DNA of 23,762 nucleotides from a bacterium UBP14_UBA6098 (GTDB lineage Bacteria > UBP14 > UBA6098). Below are positions 1 to 7,042 of this stretch, in pieces (positions within the stretch are counted from its first letter, which is position 1; every line of letters begins with the position of its first letter). The notes under the pieces were generated by a model. That model was given only the letters and a program-made list of their open reading frames with translations, was not told the DNA's origin and made no database searches. Position numbers and translations under genes: made by a program. The stretch covers positions 1 through 23,762 of the forward strand of contig DIWU01000004.1 in NCBI GenBank assembly GCA_002428525.1, read 5' to 3'.

Positions 1-2
1 CT

Positions 3-617
3 CATTGGACACCTCCTTCTGAAAGAGAATATAATCCCTTTCTTTGTGTCCGTCAAATCGGGGGAAGGACACCATACCCTTGTAAACGCCCTAATGAAAC
101 AGAAGTGGTCAAGTTTTTTAAAGACAATTTTGGCTTAACATTTAAGCCGTTAGGTAAAACATTTAGTAATGTCGGTTACGGAACTACAAGACACATAATA
201 ACAATTGATTCAATTCTACAATACCAGTTCGAAAAAGCGCTAAGCTATTCAAAAACTGAAATAAAAAAGGTTTATTGTGATGAAGAATCTGAACTCGAGC
301 TATATAATGAGGGTGCGCTCAAAACAGTATCAGTAAATATATATGAGAGAAACAGACAGGCAAGAGCAAAGTGTATTAATAAACATGGCTCAATATGCTC
401 GGTATGCGGGATGGATTTTGAAGAACAATATGGGGATGTTGGAAAAGGATTTATTCATGTGCATCATTTGAAACAACTTTCCGATATTGGGAAAGAATAT
501 CAACTTGATCCAATTAATGATTTGATTCCCGTTTGCCCAAATTGCCATTCAATGATCCATCGTAGAAACCCACCATTTACGATTGATGAATTGAAAATAA
601 TTATAAAAAACAAATAG
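3..617 (+). CDS. HNH endonuclease domain protein, 5'-truncated by window edge
   Basis: The reading frame is open to the left edge, so the gene begins outside the window; the GTG at 105 is internal or an alternative start, since no stop lies between 3 and 105. The C-terminal third carries a classic zinc-bracketed HNH nuclease: CSVCG, then HVHHLKQL, then NDLIPVCPNCHSMIHRR. The two Cys pairs hold a structural zinc, the HH pair supplies the catalytic His, and the distal Asn/His complete the beta-beta-alpha-metal fold. Such proteins cut DNA and are common as restriction-type or phage-defence nucleases and as parts of mobile elements. The upstream part (including GYGTTRHIITIDSI) I do not recognise. 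It is AT-rich compared with the genes from 3.9 kb on, fitting an accessory origin. The target and partner genes cannot be judged because the left context is missing. Confidence 0.85.
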   Translation, partial: HWTPPSEREYNPFLCVRQIGGRTPYPCKRPNETEVVKFFKDNFGLTFKPLGKTFSNVGYGTTRHIITIDSILQYQFEKALSYSKTEIKKVYCDEESELELYNEGALKTVSVNIYERNRQARAKCINKHGSICSVCGMDFEEQYGDVGKGFIHVHHLKQLSDIGKEYQLDPINDLIPVCPNCHSMIHRRNPPFTIDELKIIIKNK

Positions 618-634
618 CTAAAAACAATCTCCCA

Positions 635-655
635 AACGCGCCAGAGGTGCGCGTT
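635..655 (+). other. Stem-loop downstream of the HNH gene
   Basis: A perfect 7-bp inverted repeat, AACGCGC at 635-641 and GCGCGTT at 649-655, closes a 7-nt loop 18 nt after the HNH stop codon. A T-run exists (672-678) but not directly after the stem, so this is at best a weak terminator. Confidence 0.35.
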
Positions 656-701
656 ACTCATTGTTACCGTATTTTTTTAACAGATAAAAATCCCTCTTCC
701 T

Positions 702-761
702 CGCCGATTCCCTGCGCTGGCAACGGTGTGGGAGAGTGGGTAGCCGCCGGGAATTTTTTGT
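702..761 (+). pseudogene. 5S rRNA 3'-end fragment, copy 1
   Basis: This segment reads like the last ~55 nt of a bacterial 5S rRNA gene: CGCCGAT, then GGGAGAGTGGG, then GCCGCCGGG, followed by TTTTTT. Helix IV can be drawn: CCTGCGCT (711-718) pairs with GGTGTGGG (725-732) around the loop GGCAAC. The 5' half of the rRNA, including the strand needed for helix I, is absent, so it cannot give a functional 5S rRNA. It is identical over 60 bp to copy 2 at 1432-1491, in the same orientation, and the two copies flank the toxin-antitoxin pair. The ATTCCC/GGGAAT pairing plus the T-run could let it act as a terminator for the HNH transcript. Confidence 0.75.
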
Positions 762-780
762 TTGAATTTAAAAATATGTA

Positions 781-809
781 TTGAAAGTGTGTATAATGAT
801 GTGTATATT
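781..809 (+). promoter_or_regulatory. Candidate promoter/operator of the toxin-antitoxin operon
   Basis: TTGAAA (781-786), a 17-nt spacer and TATATT (804-809) form one sigma70-like promoter. A perfect TATAAT (792-797) lies within it and would start transcription earlier. ATAAT (793-797) and ATTAT (807-811) form an inverted repeat over both -10 elements, a plausible operator for the antitoxin, since MazE-type antitoxins normally repress their own operon. The operator role is inference. Confidence 0.5.
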
Positions 810-827
810 ATGTGCGGGAGGTTTAAT

Positions 828-1049
828 ATGGCTCGCATAAACATAACATTGCCTGACGAAATCGCTGAAAGATTAAGCGAAAAAAAGAATAAAAGCCGAT
901 TCATTGCTGAGGCTTTAAAGGAAAGGTTTATCGCTGAGGAGAATGCCAAATTAGCAAAAGAGCTTGAAGAGGGCTATAAATCCGTTACGCGCGAAGACAA
1001 AGAACTTCTTGTAGAATGGAAAAATGCGGAGTTGGATAATTGGAATTGA
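828..1049 (+). CDS. MazE/ribbon-helix-helix-like antitoxin
   Basis: The start is ATG 828, chosen because GGGAGG (816-821) sits 6 nt upstream; it gives 73 aa. The N-terminus (MARINITLPDEIAERL) has the beta-strand plus helix pattern of a ribbon-helix-helix DNA-binding antitoxin, followed by a charged helical tail (EENAKLAKELEEGY) of the kind that wraps around and neutralises a toxin. It lies directly upstream of, and overlaps, a MazF-type toxin gene, which fits an antitoxin that binds the toxin and represses the shared promoter. The exact family (MazE with an RHH domain versus CopG-like) cannot be fixed by eye. Confidence 0.8.
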   Translation: MARINITLPDEIAERLSEKKNKSRFIAEALKERFIAEENAKLAKELEEGYKSVTREDKELLVEWKNAELDNWN

Positions 1050-1393
1050 ATAGTTTTCCGAAGAGAGGGGAAATACATTTGGTGTGTCTCGATCCTACAT
1101 TAGGCTCAGAGATTAACAAAACGCGTCCTGCAATTGTAATCTCAAACGACATAAACAATGAACACGCCGACACTATTACAGTCATCCCGATTACTTCGAA
1201 TTGCTCAAGGGTTTATCCTTTCGAGGTTCTCCTTCATTCCGATACTTGCGGTTTGATTAATGACTCGAAAGCAAAATGTGATCAGATAAGGACGATAGAT
1301 AAAAGGAGGTTTATCAAGGCTGTTGGAAAAGCTTCCGAAGAAACTATACGGTTCATTGAGAAGGCGTTATCAATACACCTTGGATTGAGATAG
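1040..1393 (+). CDS. MazF/PemK-type endoribonuclease toxin
   Basis: This is a 117-aa protein with the MazF/PemK fold signature: PKRGEIHLVCLDPTLGSE near the N-terminus, KTRPAIVISND, TVIPITSN in the core, and SKAKCDQIRTIDKRRF in the last third. The family cuts mRNA at short specific sequences and arrests growth when the antitoxin is lost; the Arg of RGE and Thr/Ser of the PITS strand are the usual active-site residues. The start TTG 1040 has GGAG 8 nt upstream (1028-1031); TTG 1046 is an alternative. Either way the gene overlaps the antitoxin stop (TGA 1047-1049), implying translational coupling. The module sits between two identical 5S rRNA fragments. Confidence 0.9.
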   Translation: MELNSFPKRGEIHLVCLDPTLGSEINKTRPAIVISNDINNEHADTITVIPITSNCSRVYPFEVLLHSDTCGLINDSKAKCDQIRTIDKRRFIKAVGKASEETIRFIEKALSIHLGLR

Positions 1394-1400
1394 ATCGAGT

Positions 1401-1491
1401 ATTTCCGAACACGGTAGCTAAGCCCGGCTCGCGCCGATTCCCTGCGCTGGCAACGGTGTGGGAGAGTGGGTAGCCGCCGGGAATTTTTTGT
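1401..1491 (+). pseudogene. 5S rRNA 3'-half fragment, copy 2
   Basis: This is the longest of the three 5S-like fragments. It starts around TTTCCGAACACGGTAGCTAAG, a conserved helix II/III region of bacterial 5S rRNA, continues through GCGCCGAT and helix IV (same pairing as copy 1) and ends with GCCGCCGGG plus a T-run. Positions 1432-1491 are identical to 702-761. The 5' portion of the gene is missing; the preceding bases are the tail of mazF (stop 1391-1393). The 5S assignment rests on recognised conserved blocks and foldable helix IV, not on a search. Confidence 0.78.
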
Positions 1492-1570
1492 CTTGATTTT
1501 TACCTTCAGTTCAATAACCTTATTGGCAAATATAAACTATGAATTATTAGTTTTTAAACTCGGAAATGGT

Positions 1571-1601
1571 TTGAAAATCGGTTCATAGACATTAGTATTA
1601 T
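1571..1601 (+). promoter_or_regulatory. Weak candidate promoter for the MFS gene
   Basis: TTGAAA (1571-1576) is followed by TATTAT (1596-1601) at a long 19-nt spacing, 38 nt before the MFS start. TTGGCA (1523-1528) with TATTAG (1545-1550) is an alternative. Both are imperfect. Otherwise I see nothing between copy 2 of the 5S fragment and the MFS gene. Confidence 0.25.
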
Positions 1602-1638
1602 CAAGACTTCAAGCGATTGACGATCGGAGTTAAAAGTT

Positions 1639-2856
1639 ATGACTAATAAGCTTCCCAAAAAGCGATTTGTTAGCAAATTGCCGATTAGTATTCTGGGGCT
1701 TGGTCTTGTTTCGATGTTCATGGATATATCGTCCGAACTTGTTCACAGCCTTTTGCCGGTATTCATGGCCACAGTTCTCGGCACTTCTATTGTAACTATC
1801 GGTGTAATCGAAGGACTGGCAGAGGGAACCGCCGCGATCATGAAGGCGTTTTCGGGAGCGATTAGCGATTATTTTCGAAAGCGTAAGTTGCTTACTATTA
1901 TTGGATACTCGCTGAGCGCTTTTACGAAACTGATTTTTCCTGTCGCAACGACAATTGAATGGGTGTTTGGAGCGCGTTTCGTCGATAGGATCGGCAAGGG
2001 CATTCGTGGGGCACCGCGTGATGCACTGATTGCCGATATAGTCCCGGTTGAGCTTAGAGGTGCGGCCTTCGGTTTGCGCCAATCACTCGATTCACTCGGA
2101 GCGTTTATCGGCCCTCTGCTGGCCTTTGTTTTCATGATTTGGTTTAATAATGACATCAGAGCTGTTTTATGGGTTGCTGTCCTACCGGCGTTGATTACTG
2201 TGCTTCTCCTGATAACCTTGGTTCACGAACCCAAAAACCCCGAACATGATTCTGCTTCTCGAAAAAGACTTCGATTGGCAGATGCAAAACGCTTGCCAAT
2301 GTGGTATTGGTATGTTGTTGCTCTTGGTGCAATCTTTTCACTTGCCCGATTCAGCGAAGCGTTTTTAATTCTTCGAGCTCAGGATGTCGGTCTTTCTATA
2401 GGTTATGTGCCTATTATTTTAATTGTCATGAACATTATTTATGCAATATTCGCTTATCCTGCGGGCGAGGCTTCAGATCGATTTTCAGCACGAATCCTTT
2501 TAGTTTTCGGACTTATGATTCTTATAGTTGCTGATATAGTCTTGGCGATAGCGGTGTCACCATGGATTACACTCATAGGCGCCGCTTTTTGGGGCCTTCA
2601 TATGGCCTTCACTCAGGGATTGTTGTCTAAACTTGTCGCCGATACCGCACCTGCAGATCTGCGCGGAACGGCCTTCGGAGTGTTTAATCTTGTAAGCGGT
2701 GTGGCGCTTTTTCTTGCGAGTTTCATTGCAGGAACATTATGGACATTATTTGGCGCCGCGGCTACATTTATTACCGGAGCGTTTTTTGCGTTAATTGCGG
2801 CTATGGGGTTGTTTTTCTACCGACCTAAAACCCAATTTTGCAAGCCAACCGTGTGA
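1639..2856 (+). CDS. Major facilitator superfamily transporter
   Basis: This is a 405-aa integral membrane protein with about 11-12 hydrophobic segments spread over the whole length. Residues 73-83 (GAISDYFRKRK) match MFS motif A in the loop between helices 2 and 3. Residues 116-133 (DRIGKGIRGAPRDALIAD) are a signature shared by a set of bacterial MFS proteins, and a related DLRGTAFGVFNLVSG block appears in the second half, showing the usual internal duplication. MFS carriers move small solutes or drugs using the proton gradient. The substrate cannot be read from the sequence. Length is normal for the family. It stands alone, bounded by 5S fragments 2 and 3. Confidence 0.85.
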   Translation: MTNKLPKKRFVSKLPISILGLGLVSMFMDISSELVHSLLPVFMATVLGTSIVTIGVIEGLAEGTAAIMKAFSGAISDYFRKRKLLTIIGYSLSAFTKLIFPVATTIEWVFGARFVDRIGKGIRGAPRDALIADIVPVELRGAAFGLRQSLDSLGAFIGPLLAFVFMIWFNNDIRAVLWVAVLPALITVLLLITLVHEPKNPEHDSASRKRLRLADAKRLPMWYWYVVALGAIFSLARFSEAFLILRAQDVGLSIGYVPIILIVMNIIYAIFAYPAGEASDRFSARILLVFGLMILIVADIVLAIAVSPWITLIGAAFWGLHMAFTQGLLSKLVADTAPADLRGTAFGVFNLVSGVALFLASFIAGTLWTLFGAAATFITGAFFALIAAMGLFFYRPKTQFCKPTV

Positions 2857-2932
2857 TCGAAACGGCTTTTAGGGGCTTCACTATAATAAGTTAGACGACA
2901 CAGCCGAAAATAAACGTTTAAAAAACTTACAA

Positions 2933-2976
2933 ACACGGTAGCTAAGCTCGAATCGCGCCGATTGTCCGCGTTGGCA
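2933..2976 (+). pseudogene. Degenerate 5S rRNA middle fragment, copy 3
   Basis: ACACGGTAGCTAAG, then TCGCGCCGATTG, then GCGTTGGCAA parallel copy 2 from 1409 to about 1453. The 3' end (the GGGAGAGT block and GCCGCC) is missing and replaced by unrelated sequence, so this copy is cut on both sides. It carries several substitutions and looks older than copies 1 and 2. Confidence 0.6.
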
Positions 2977-3094
2977 ATTTTCCCTAGGAAAAATAACTAC
3001 AAGCAAATCTCTATTTTGTTTTATGGGTTTAATAATTATACTTTGTAAGAATTTGGACTATTGCAAACTTAAATAACTGGAATGTGACAAACCC

Positions 3095-3387
3095 ATGCAT
3101 CAAAAAAAGATTATCGACAGGATCCATAAATTAGGGATAGACGAGCTGAAGTCGGTTACTAAGCTGAACGAGCTGAAAGGCGATTACATAAATTTAGAAT
3201 GCAAACTGCCAACGGAACCTCAGCGAAGATTCTCGATGACAACAAAAAATACCTCGGCGTTCAAGTCGAGCGCTCCGGTAACGACAAATGCTACGGTGTA
3301 GCCGCGGACGCGAATCAAATCGCTGTCTTCCTTTACGGTTGCGGCGGCAGTGACGCCGAGCTTGTGATGTGGGTCAAAATCGACTGA
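3095..3387 (+). pseudogene. Possible frameshifted small ORF (two overlapping frames)
   Basis: One frame (3095-3301) begins MHQKKIIDRIHKLGIDELKS and looks protein-like for about 40 residues, then turns into a low-complexity Ser/Thr tail. A second frame (ATG 3199 to 3387) reads protein-like to its end (KKYLGVQVERSGNDKCYGVA, then IAVFLYGCGGSDAELVMWVK). A shift of one frame near 3195-3215 would join them into one protein of about 95 aa. I recognise no family. No clear ribosome binding site precedes either start. Two independent short ORFs or pure chance remain possible. Confidence 0.35.
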
Positions 3388-3463
3388 TCCGAGTGTTATC
3401 AACTTACTCTAAGTTGTATTTGAAATCAGCGATCGACATTACTAAGTTTCAGAGAGGAGACTC

Positions 3464-3826
3464 ATGGAAAAAGTTCTCGGAATTGGCGGTTTCTTCTTCA
3501 AGGCAAAGGACCCCACGGGTTTAAGCGAATGGTATAAAAAGCATTTTGGAATCTCGGAAGTGCCGACGGACTACGGCCAAGAACCATGGCGCCAAGAGGC
3601 GGGATACACTATTTTCGCGCCTTTCCCACTAAACACCGAATACTTCGGTGACTCGAAAAACATCTGGATGATCAATTTCCGTGTGAAAAGTCTCGATGAA
3701 ACTGTCGGTTATTTGAGGGCGGAAGGTATCGAGGTGGAAATCGATCCAACCGAGTATCCAAACGGCCGTTTCGCAAGACTCTATGACCCTGAGGGCAACC
3801 CGATTGAGCTTTGGGGGGAAAAATAA
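3464..3826 (+). CDS. VOC-family (glyoxalase/bleomycin-resistance fold) protein
   Basis: This is a 120-aa, single-domain vicinal-oxygen-chelate protein. The N-terminal strand (GIGGFFFKAKDP), a helix with the EWYKKHFG pattern, the FRVKSLDETV strand-helix and the closing FARLYDPEGNPIELWGE block are typical; the Glu of IELW is a usual metal ligand. GAGAGGAG lies 5-6 nt before ATG 3464. The family includes glyoxalase I, dioxygenases and antibiotic-binding proteins, and single-domain members like this normally dimerise. The substrate is unknown, and the neighbours give no functional hint. Confidence 0.85.
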   Translation: MEKVLGIGGFFFKAKDPTGLSEWYKKHFGISEVPTDYGQEPWRQEAGYTIFAPFPLNTEYFGDSKNIWMINFRVKSLDETVGYLRAEGIEVEIDPTEYPNGRFARLYDPEGNPIELWGEK

Positions 3827-3907
3827 AACTGAGTTTTACGAAAAAGGCGGTTTTCATTAGTCCGAGTGAATAATTTGGAATAACCCGACTTGATCTTCGG
3901 GGAGCTT

Positions 3908-6871
3908 ATGAACAAAGAAGACCTGACTAAATATTATAATAAGTTCAAATTCGGAGAGGATATATACCACCGCCTCATGGCGCATCGTGTCCGCGAGATT
4001 CTACTCGTATCGAGTTTCTACGATGCATTCATCTTCGAACAGGACGGCCGTTTCTCGGAACAGCTTTTTGGCGAATATAGTCAGCTGAACCTAACTGCGG
4101 TGCCTCGAATCACAAGCGTTCCGACCGCAGAGGAGGCACTGAGCGAGTTCCGCAAGCAGGATTTCGACATGGTGATCACTATGTTGAATGTCGGCTCACT
4201 CTCGCCCTTCGAGATGGCTCGCGAGATGAAGGTCGAACGGCCCGATGTGCCGATCTTCCTGCTACTCAATGTTCAGGCCGATGCCGCCCGGATCGACAAA
4301 TCAAAGCCCGAGGCGGCCGCAATCGACGATGTTTTTCTTTGGAGCGGCGACTCGAAGGTCTTTCTCGCGATGATCAAGTTTGTTGAGGATTCCCTCAATG
4401 TTGCTCAGGACACCGAGTTGGGGCTCGTTAGAGTGATTTTATTGGTCGAGGACTCGATATTTTACTATTCTCGCTTCCTTCCGCTTCTTTGCAATGAAAT
4501 GATGTTACAGGTGCAACTTCTGCTCTCCGACGAGCTTAACGATGTTCAAAAAAACTATCGAATGCGAACCCGCCCAAAGATCCTCATGGCGCACGATTAC
4601 GAGCATGCGATCGAGCTGTGCGAAACATACCGGGAATACTTGCTCTGCGTGATTTCAGACATCAGATTTTCAAGAGGCGGGGAGATCGACGAGCGAGCCG
4701 GGATCGAACTGGTCAAATACCTCAAGCGCGCTAAATTCGATCTACCGCTTCTCCTTCAAAGCGCCGGAGGCGATATCGCCGACGAGGCCAAGGCTTTGGG
4801 CACGGCCTATATCGACAAGAACTCGCCCTCGTTGATTCAAGAGTTGTCCGATTTCATCCATTATAATCTCGGTTTCGGAGATTTTATTTTTCGCGATGAA
4901 ACAGGAGAGGTGTTCGGCGAGGCCGCGAATCTCGCGGAATTCGAGGCGAGGCTTCACGATATTCCCGAGCGGTCGCTGATCTTTCATTCGCGCCGAAACG
5001 ATTTCTCGACATGGCTTATCGCAAGAGGCGAGATTCAGGTCGCGCGCGAGATTCGACCTATTAAAATCGCCGATTTCGCCGATGTCGAGAAGGTGCGCGA
5101 ATTTCTAATAAGTGTTTTTATGAGTGTCCGCGAGAAGCGACAACACGGCAAAATTGTCGATTTTAACAAGGGCAATTTAGATATTGGCCGAGAGGTAATC
5201 CGAATCTCGGAAGGCTCGATTGGCGGAAAGGGGAGAGGCATCGCCTTTCTCAACGCGCTTCTCGCGGCGGTCGAGATCGAAAACCGCTATGAGGGTATCT
5301 CGGTGAGAATCCCTCGCTCCGCATTCATCGGAACGCGCGAGTTCGACGACTTCATCAAGAATAACCACCTCCGCGGAAGATTGCTCGAAGAAAGGCGTTG
5401 CGACGAACAGATAGTTTCGAGTTTCCTCGCGGGCGAGGTCTCGGAACAACTCCGAGAGCGGCTGTCGATTTACCTCGACCATGTCCGAACTCCCTTGGCG
5501 GTGCGTTCTTCAGGCCTTCTCGAGGATTCACAGGCACAGCCGTTCGCGGGGATATACAAAACCTACATGCTCCCGAATAACAGCCCCGATAAACAAGTGC
5601 GCCTCAACCAGCTGATCGAGGCGGTGAAGCTCGTTTTCGCGTCCCTCTGCCTCAGCGAGGCGCGCTCTTACGCCGACCTCATGAACTACAGCATCGAGGA
5701 GGAGCGCATGGCTGTAATTATTCAGGAGGTCGCGGGGAAGCGCCATGGAGATTATTTCTATCCGCATATCTCCGGTGTTGCGCAGTCATACAATTACTAT
5801 CCCACCTCCTATACCAAACAAGAGGACGGAGTGGCGCTTTTAGCCCTCGGTCTGGGCGAATGGGTTGTCGGGGGGAAAAACGCCTTTCGTTTCTGTCCGC
5901 GATATCCGAAGATGGAGGCCCTCTCGGCCGAGGAGTTAATTCGCGGCTCTCAGCGCGAGTTCTACGCCCTCGATATGCAAAGGCAAACCTTCGATCTGTC
6001 GAGCGGCGAGCAGGCTACACTCGCAACCCTCGATCTCGCCGAAGCGGAGAGGCACGGTGTTCTCGACAGGCTTGCCTCGGTGTGGGACTACGAGGACAAG
6101 CGCTTCCGCTCGGGCCTGAATTATCGCGGCTTGAGGGTGATCACCTTCGCCGATATTCTGAATTACGACAGCATTCCCCTTGCGAGCCTGCTCGATGAGA
6201 TTCTCGATATCGGCGAACATGCCTTCGGTGTGCCGGTCGAAATCGAGTTTGCGGTCACGCTCGGCGAATCGGCGCAGGAAATGGCGACTTTATATCTCCT
6301 CCAGATACGTCCGCTCGTTTCGTTAGACAGAGACCTCAAAAACTTCACCGGCGAAATCGACAAAAACGAGGTTTTCCTCTTCTCCGAGGAGGCTATGGGT
6401 AATGGTGTCATTGAGGGCATCCGCGACATTGTCATTGTCGATCCGATGAAATTCGACCGCACGAAAACCCTCGAGATAGGGGAGGAGGTTCGCAAACTCA
6501 ACCTTCGCCTCCGTGCCGAGGGCAGAGAGTATATACTCATCGGCCCCGGAAGATGGGGCTCGCGAGACCGTTTTCTCGGCATTCCCGTGAAATGGGCGGA
6601 GATCGATATGGCCAAGGTCATTGTCGAGGTCGGCCTCGAGGACTTTCAGGTCGAATCCTCTCAGGGAACGCATTTCTTCCACAATATAGTTGCGACCGGC
6701 GCCGGCTATTTCAACATACCCTTCCACGCGGAAAAGGGATATATCGATTGGGAATGGCTTCGCGCGCAAGCACCCGCCGAAATATCGGAATACTTGATTC
6801 ATATCCAAAGGGCGGAACCCTTTATTGTCAATATGTTCGGACGTTCGGGCAACGCGACGATTAAACGGTGA
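3908..6871 (+). CDS. Dual receiver-like protein with PEP/pyruvate-binding (PPDK N-terminal) ATP-grasp domain
   Basis: The start ATG 3908 follows GGGGAG (3899-3904); the in-frame TTG 3890 would put the Shine-Dalgarno inside the gene. The product is 987 aa. Roughly residues 30-165 are a receiver-like domain lacking a clear phospho-Asp. Residues ~175-320 are a second receiver with the acidic pair (LVEDS), phospho-Asp (ISDIRF, near 250), Ser (SAGG) and Lys (YIDKNS), but a long insertion after the first helix. Residues ~435-805 match the nucleotide-binding half of PEP synthase/PPDK: GSIGGKGRGIAF, then LAVRSSGLLEDSQAQPFAGI, then LALGLGEWVVGG, ending LLQIRPL. The swivelling phospho-His domain and PEP-binding barrel are absent; instead there is a ~180-residue C-terminal domain (IGPGRWGSRDR, GTHFFHNIVATG). 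This suggests a signalling or regulatory phosphotransferase rather than a metabolic PEP synthase. Confidence 0.85.
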   Translation: MNKEDLTKYYNKFKFGEDIYHRLMAHRVREILLVSSFYDAFIFEQDGRFSEQLFGEYSQLNLTAVPRITSVPTAEEALSEFRKQDFDMVITMLNVGSLSPFEMAREMKVERPDVPIFLLLNVQADAARIDKSKPEAAAIDDVFLWSGDSKVFLAMIKFVEDSLNVAQDTELGLVRVILLVEDSIFYYSRFLPLLCNEMMLQVQLLLSDELNDVQKNYRMRTRPKILMAHDYEHAIELCETYREYLLCVISDIRFSRGGEIDERAGIELVKYLKRAKFDLPLLLQSAGGDIADEAKALGTAYIDKNSPSLIQELSDFIHYNLGFGDFIFRDETGEVFGEAANLAEFEARLHDIPERSLIFHSRRNDFSTWLIARGEIQVAREIRPIKIADFADVEKVREFLISVFMSVREKRQHGKIVDFNKGNLDIGREVIRISEGSIGGKGRGIAFLNALLAAVEIENRYEGISVRIPRSAFIGTREFDDFIKNNHLRGRLLEERRCDEQIVSSFLAGEVSEQLRERLSIYLDHVRTPLAVRSSGLLEDSQAQPFAGIYKTYMLPNNSPDKQVRLNQLIEAVKLVFASLCLSEARSYADLMNYSIEEERMAVIIQEVAGKRHGDYFYPHISGVAQSYNYYPTSYTKQEDGVALLALGLGEWVVGGKNAFRFCPRYPKMEALSAEELIRGSQREFYALDMQRQTFDLSSGEQATLATLDLAEAERHGVLDRLASVWDYEDKRFRSGLNYRGLRVITFADILNYDSIPLASLLDEILDIGEHAFGVPVEIEFAVTLGESAQEMATLYLLQIRPLVSLDRDLKNFTGEIDKNEVFLFSEEAMGNGVIEGIRDIVIVDPMKFDRTKTLEIGEEVRKLNLRLRAEGREYILIGPGRWGSRDRFLGIPVKWAEIDMAKVIVEVGLEDFQVESSQGTHFFHNIVATGAGYFNIPFHAEKGYIDWEWLRAQAPAEISEYLIHIQRAEPFIVNMFGRSGNATIKR

Positions 6872-6920
6872 AATGAACTGCCGCTCGAAAAGATTAGCAG
6901 AATAAATGTTCAAATAATCC

Positions 6921-6950
6921 TTGTAAAATTTTTCTATAAGTCCATTATAT
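6921..6950 (+). promoter_or_regulatory. Candidate promoter for the aminotransferase
   Basis: TTGTAA (6921-6926) and ATTATA (6944-6949) are separated by 17 nt in an AT-rich stretch between two GC-rich genes, about 93 nt before the aminotransferase start. Nothing else is evident in this intergenic stretch. Confidence 0.4.
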
Positions 6951-7042
6951 CGAAGAAAACAATCGCGCTTTTCTCCGAGGTTGATTCTCGGAAGCGACAG
7001 GTTGTAACAGTAATAATATCAGGAACTTAGCAGGAGGTTTCC

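Noticed and set aside
702..1491. Integron-like cassette with attC sites around mazEF
   Set aside because: The 60-bp repeats match 5S rRNA blocks and fold as 5S helix IV; I could not find paired RYYYAAC/GTTRRRY core sites, and no integrase is present.
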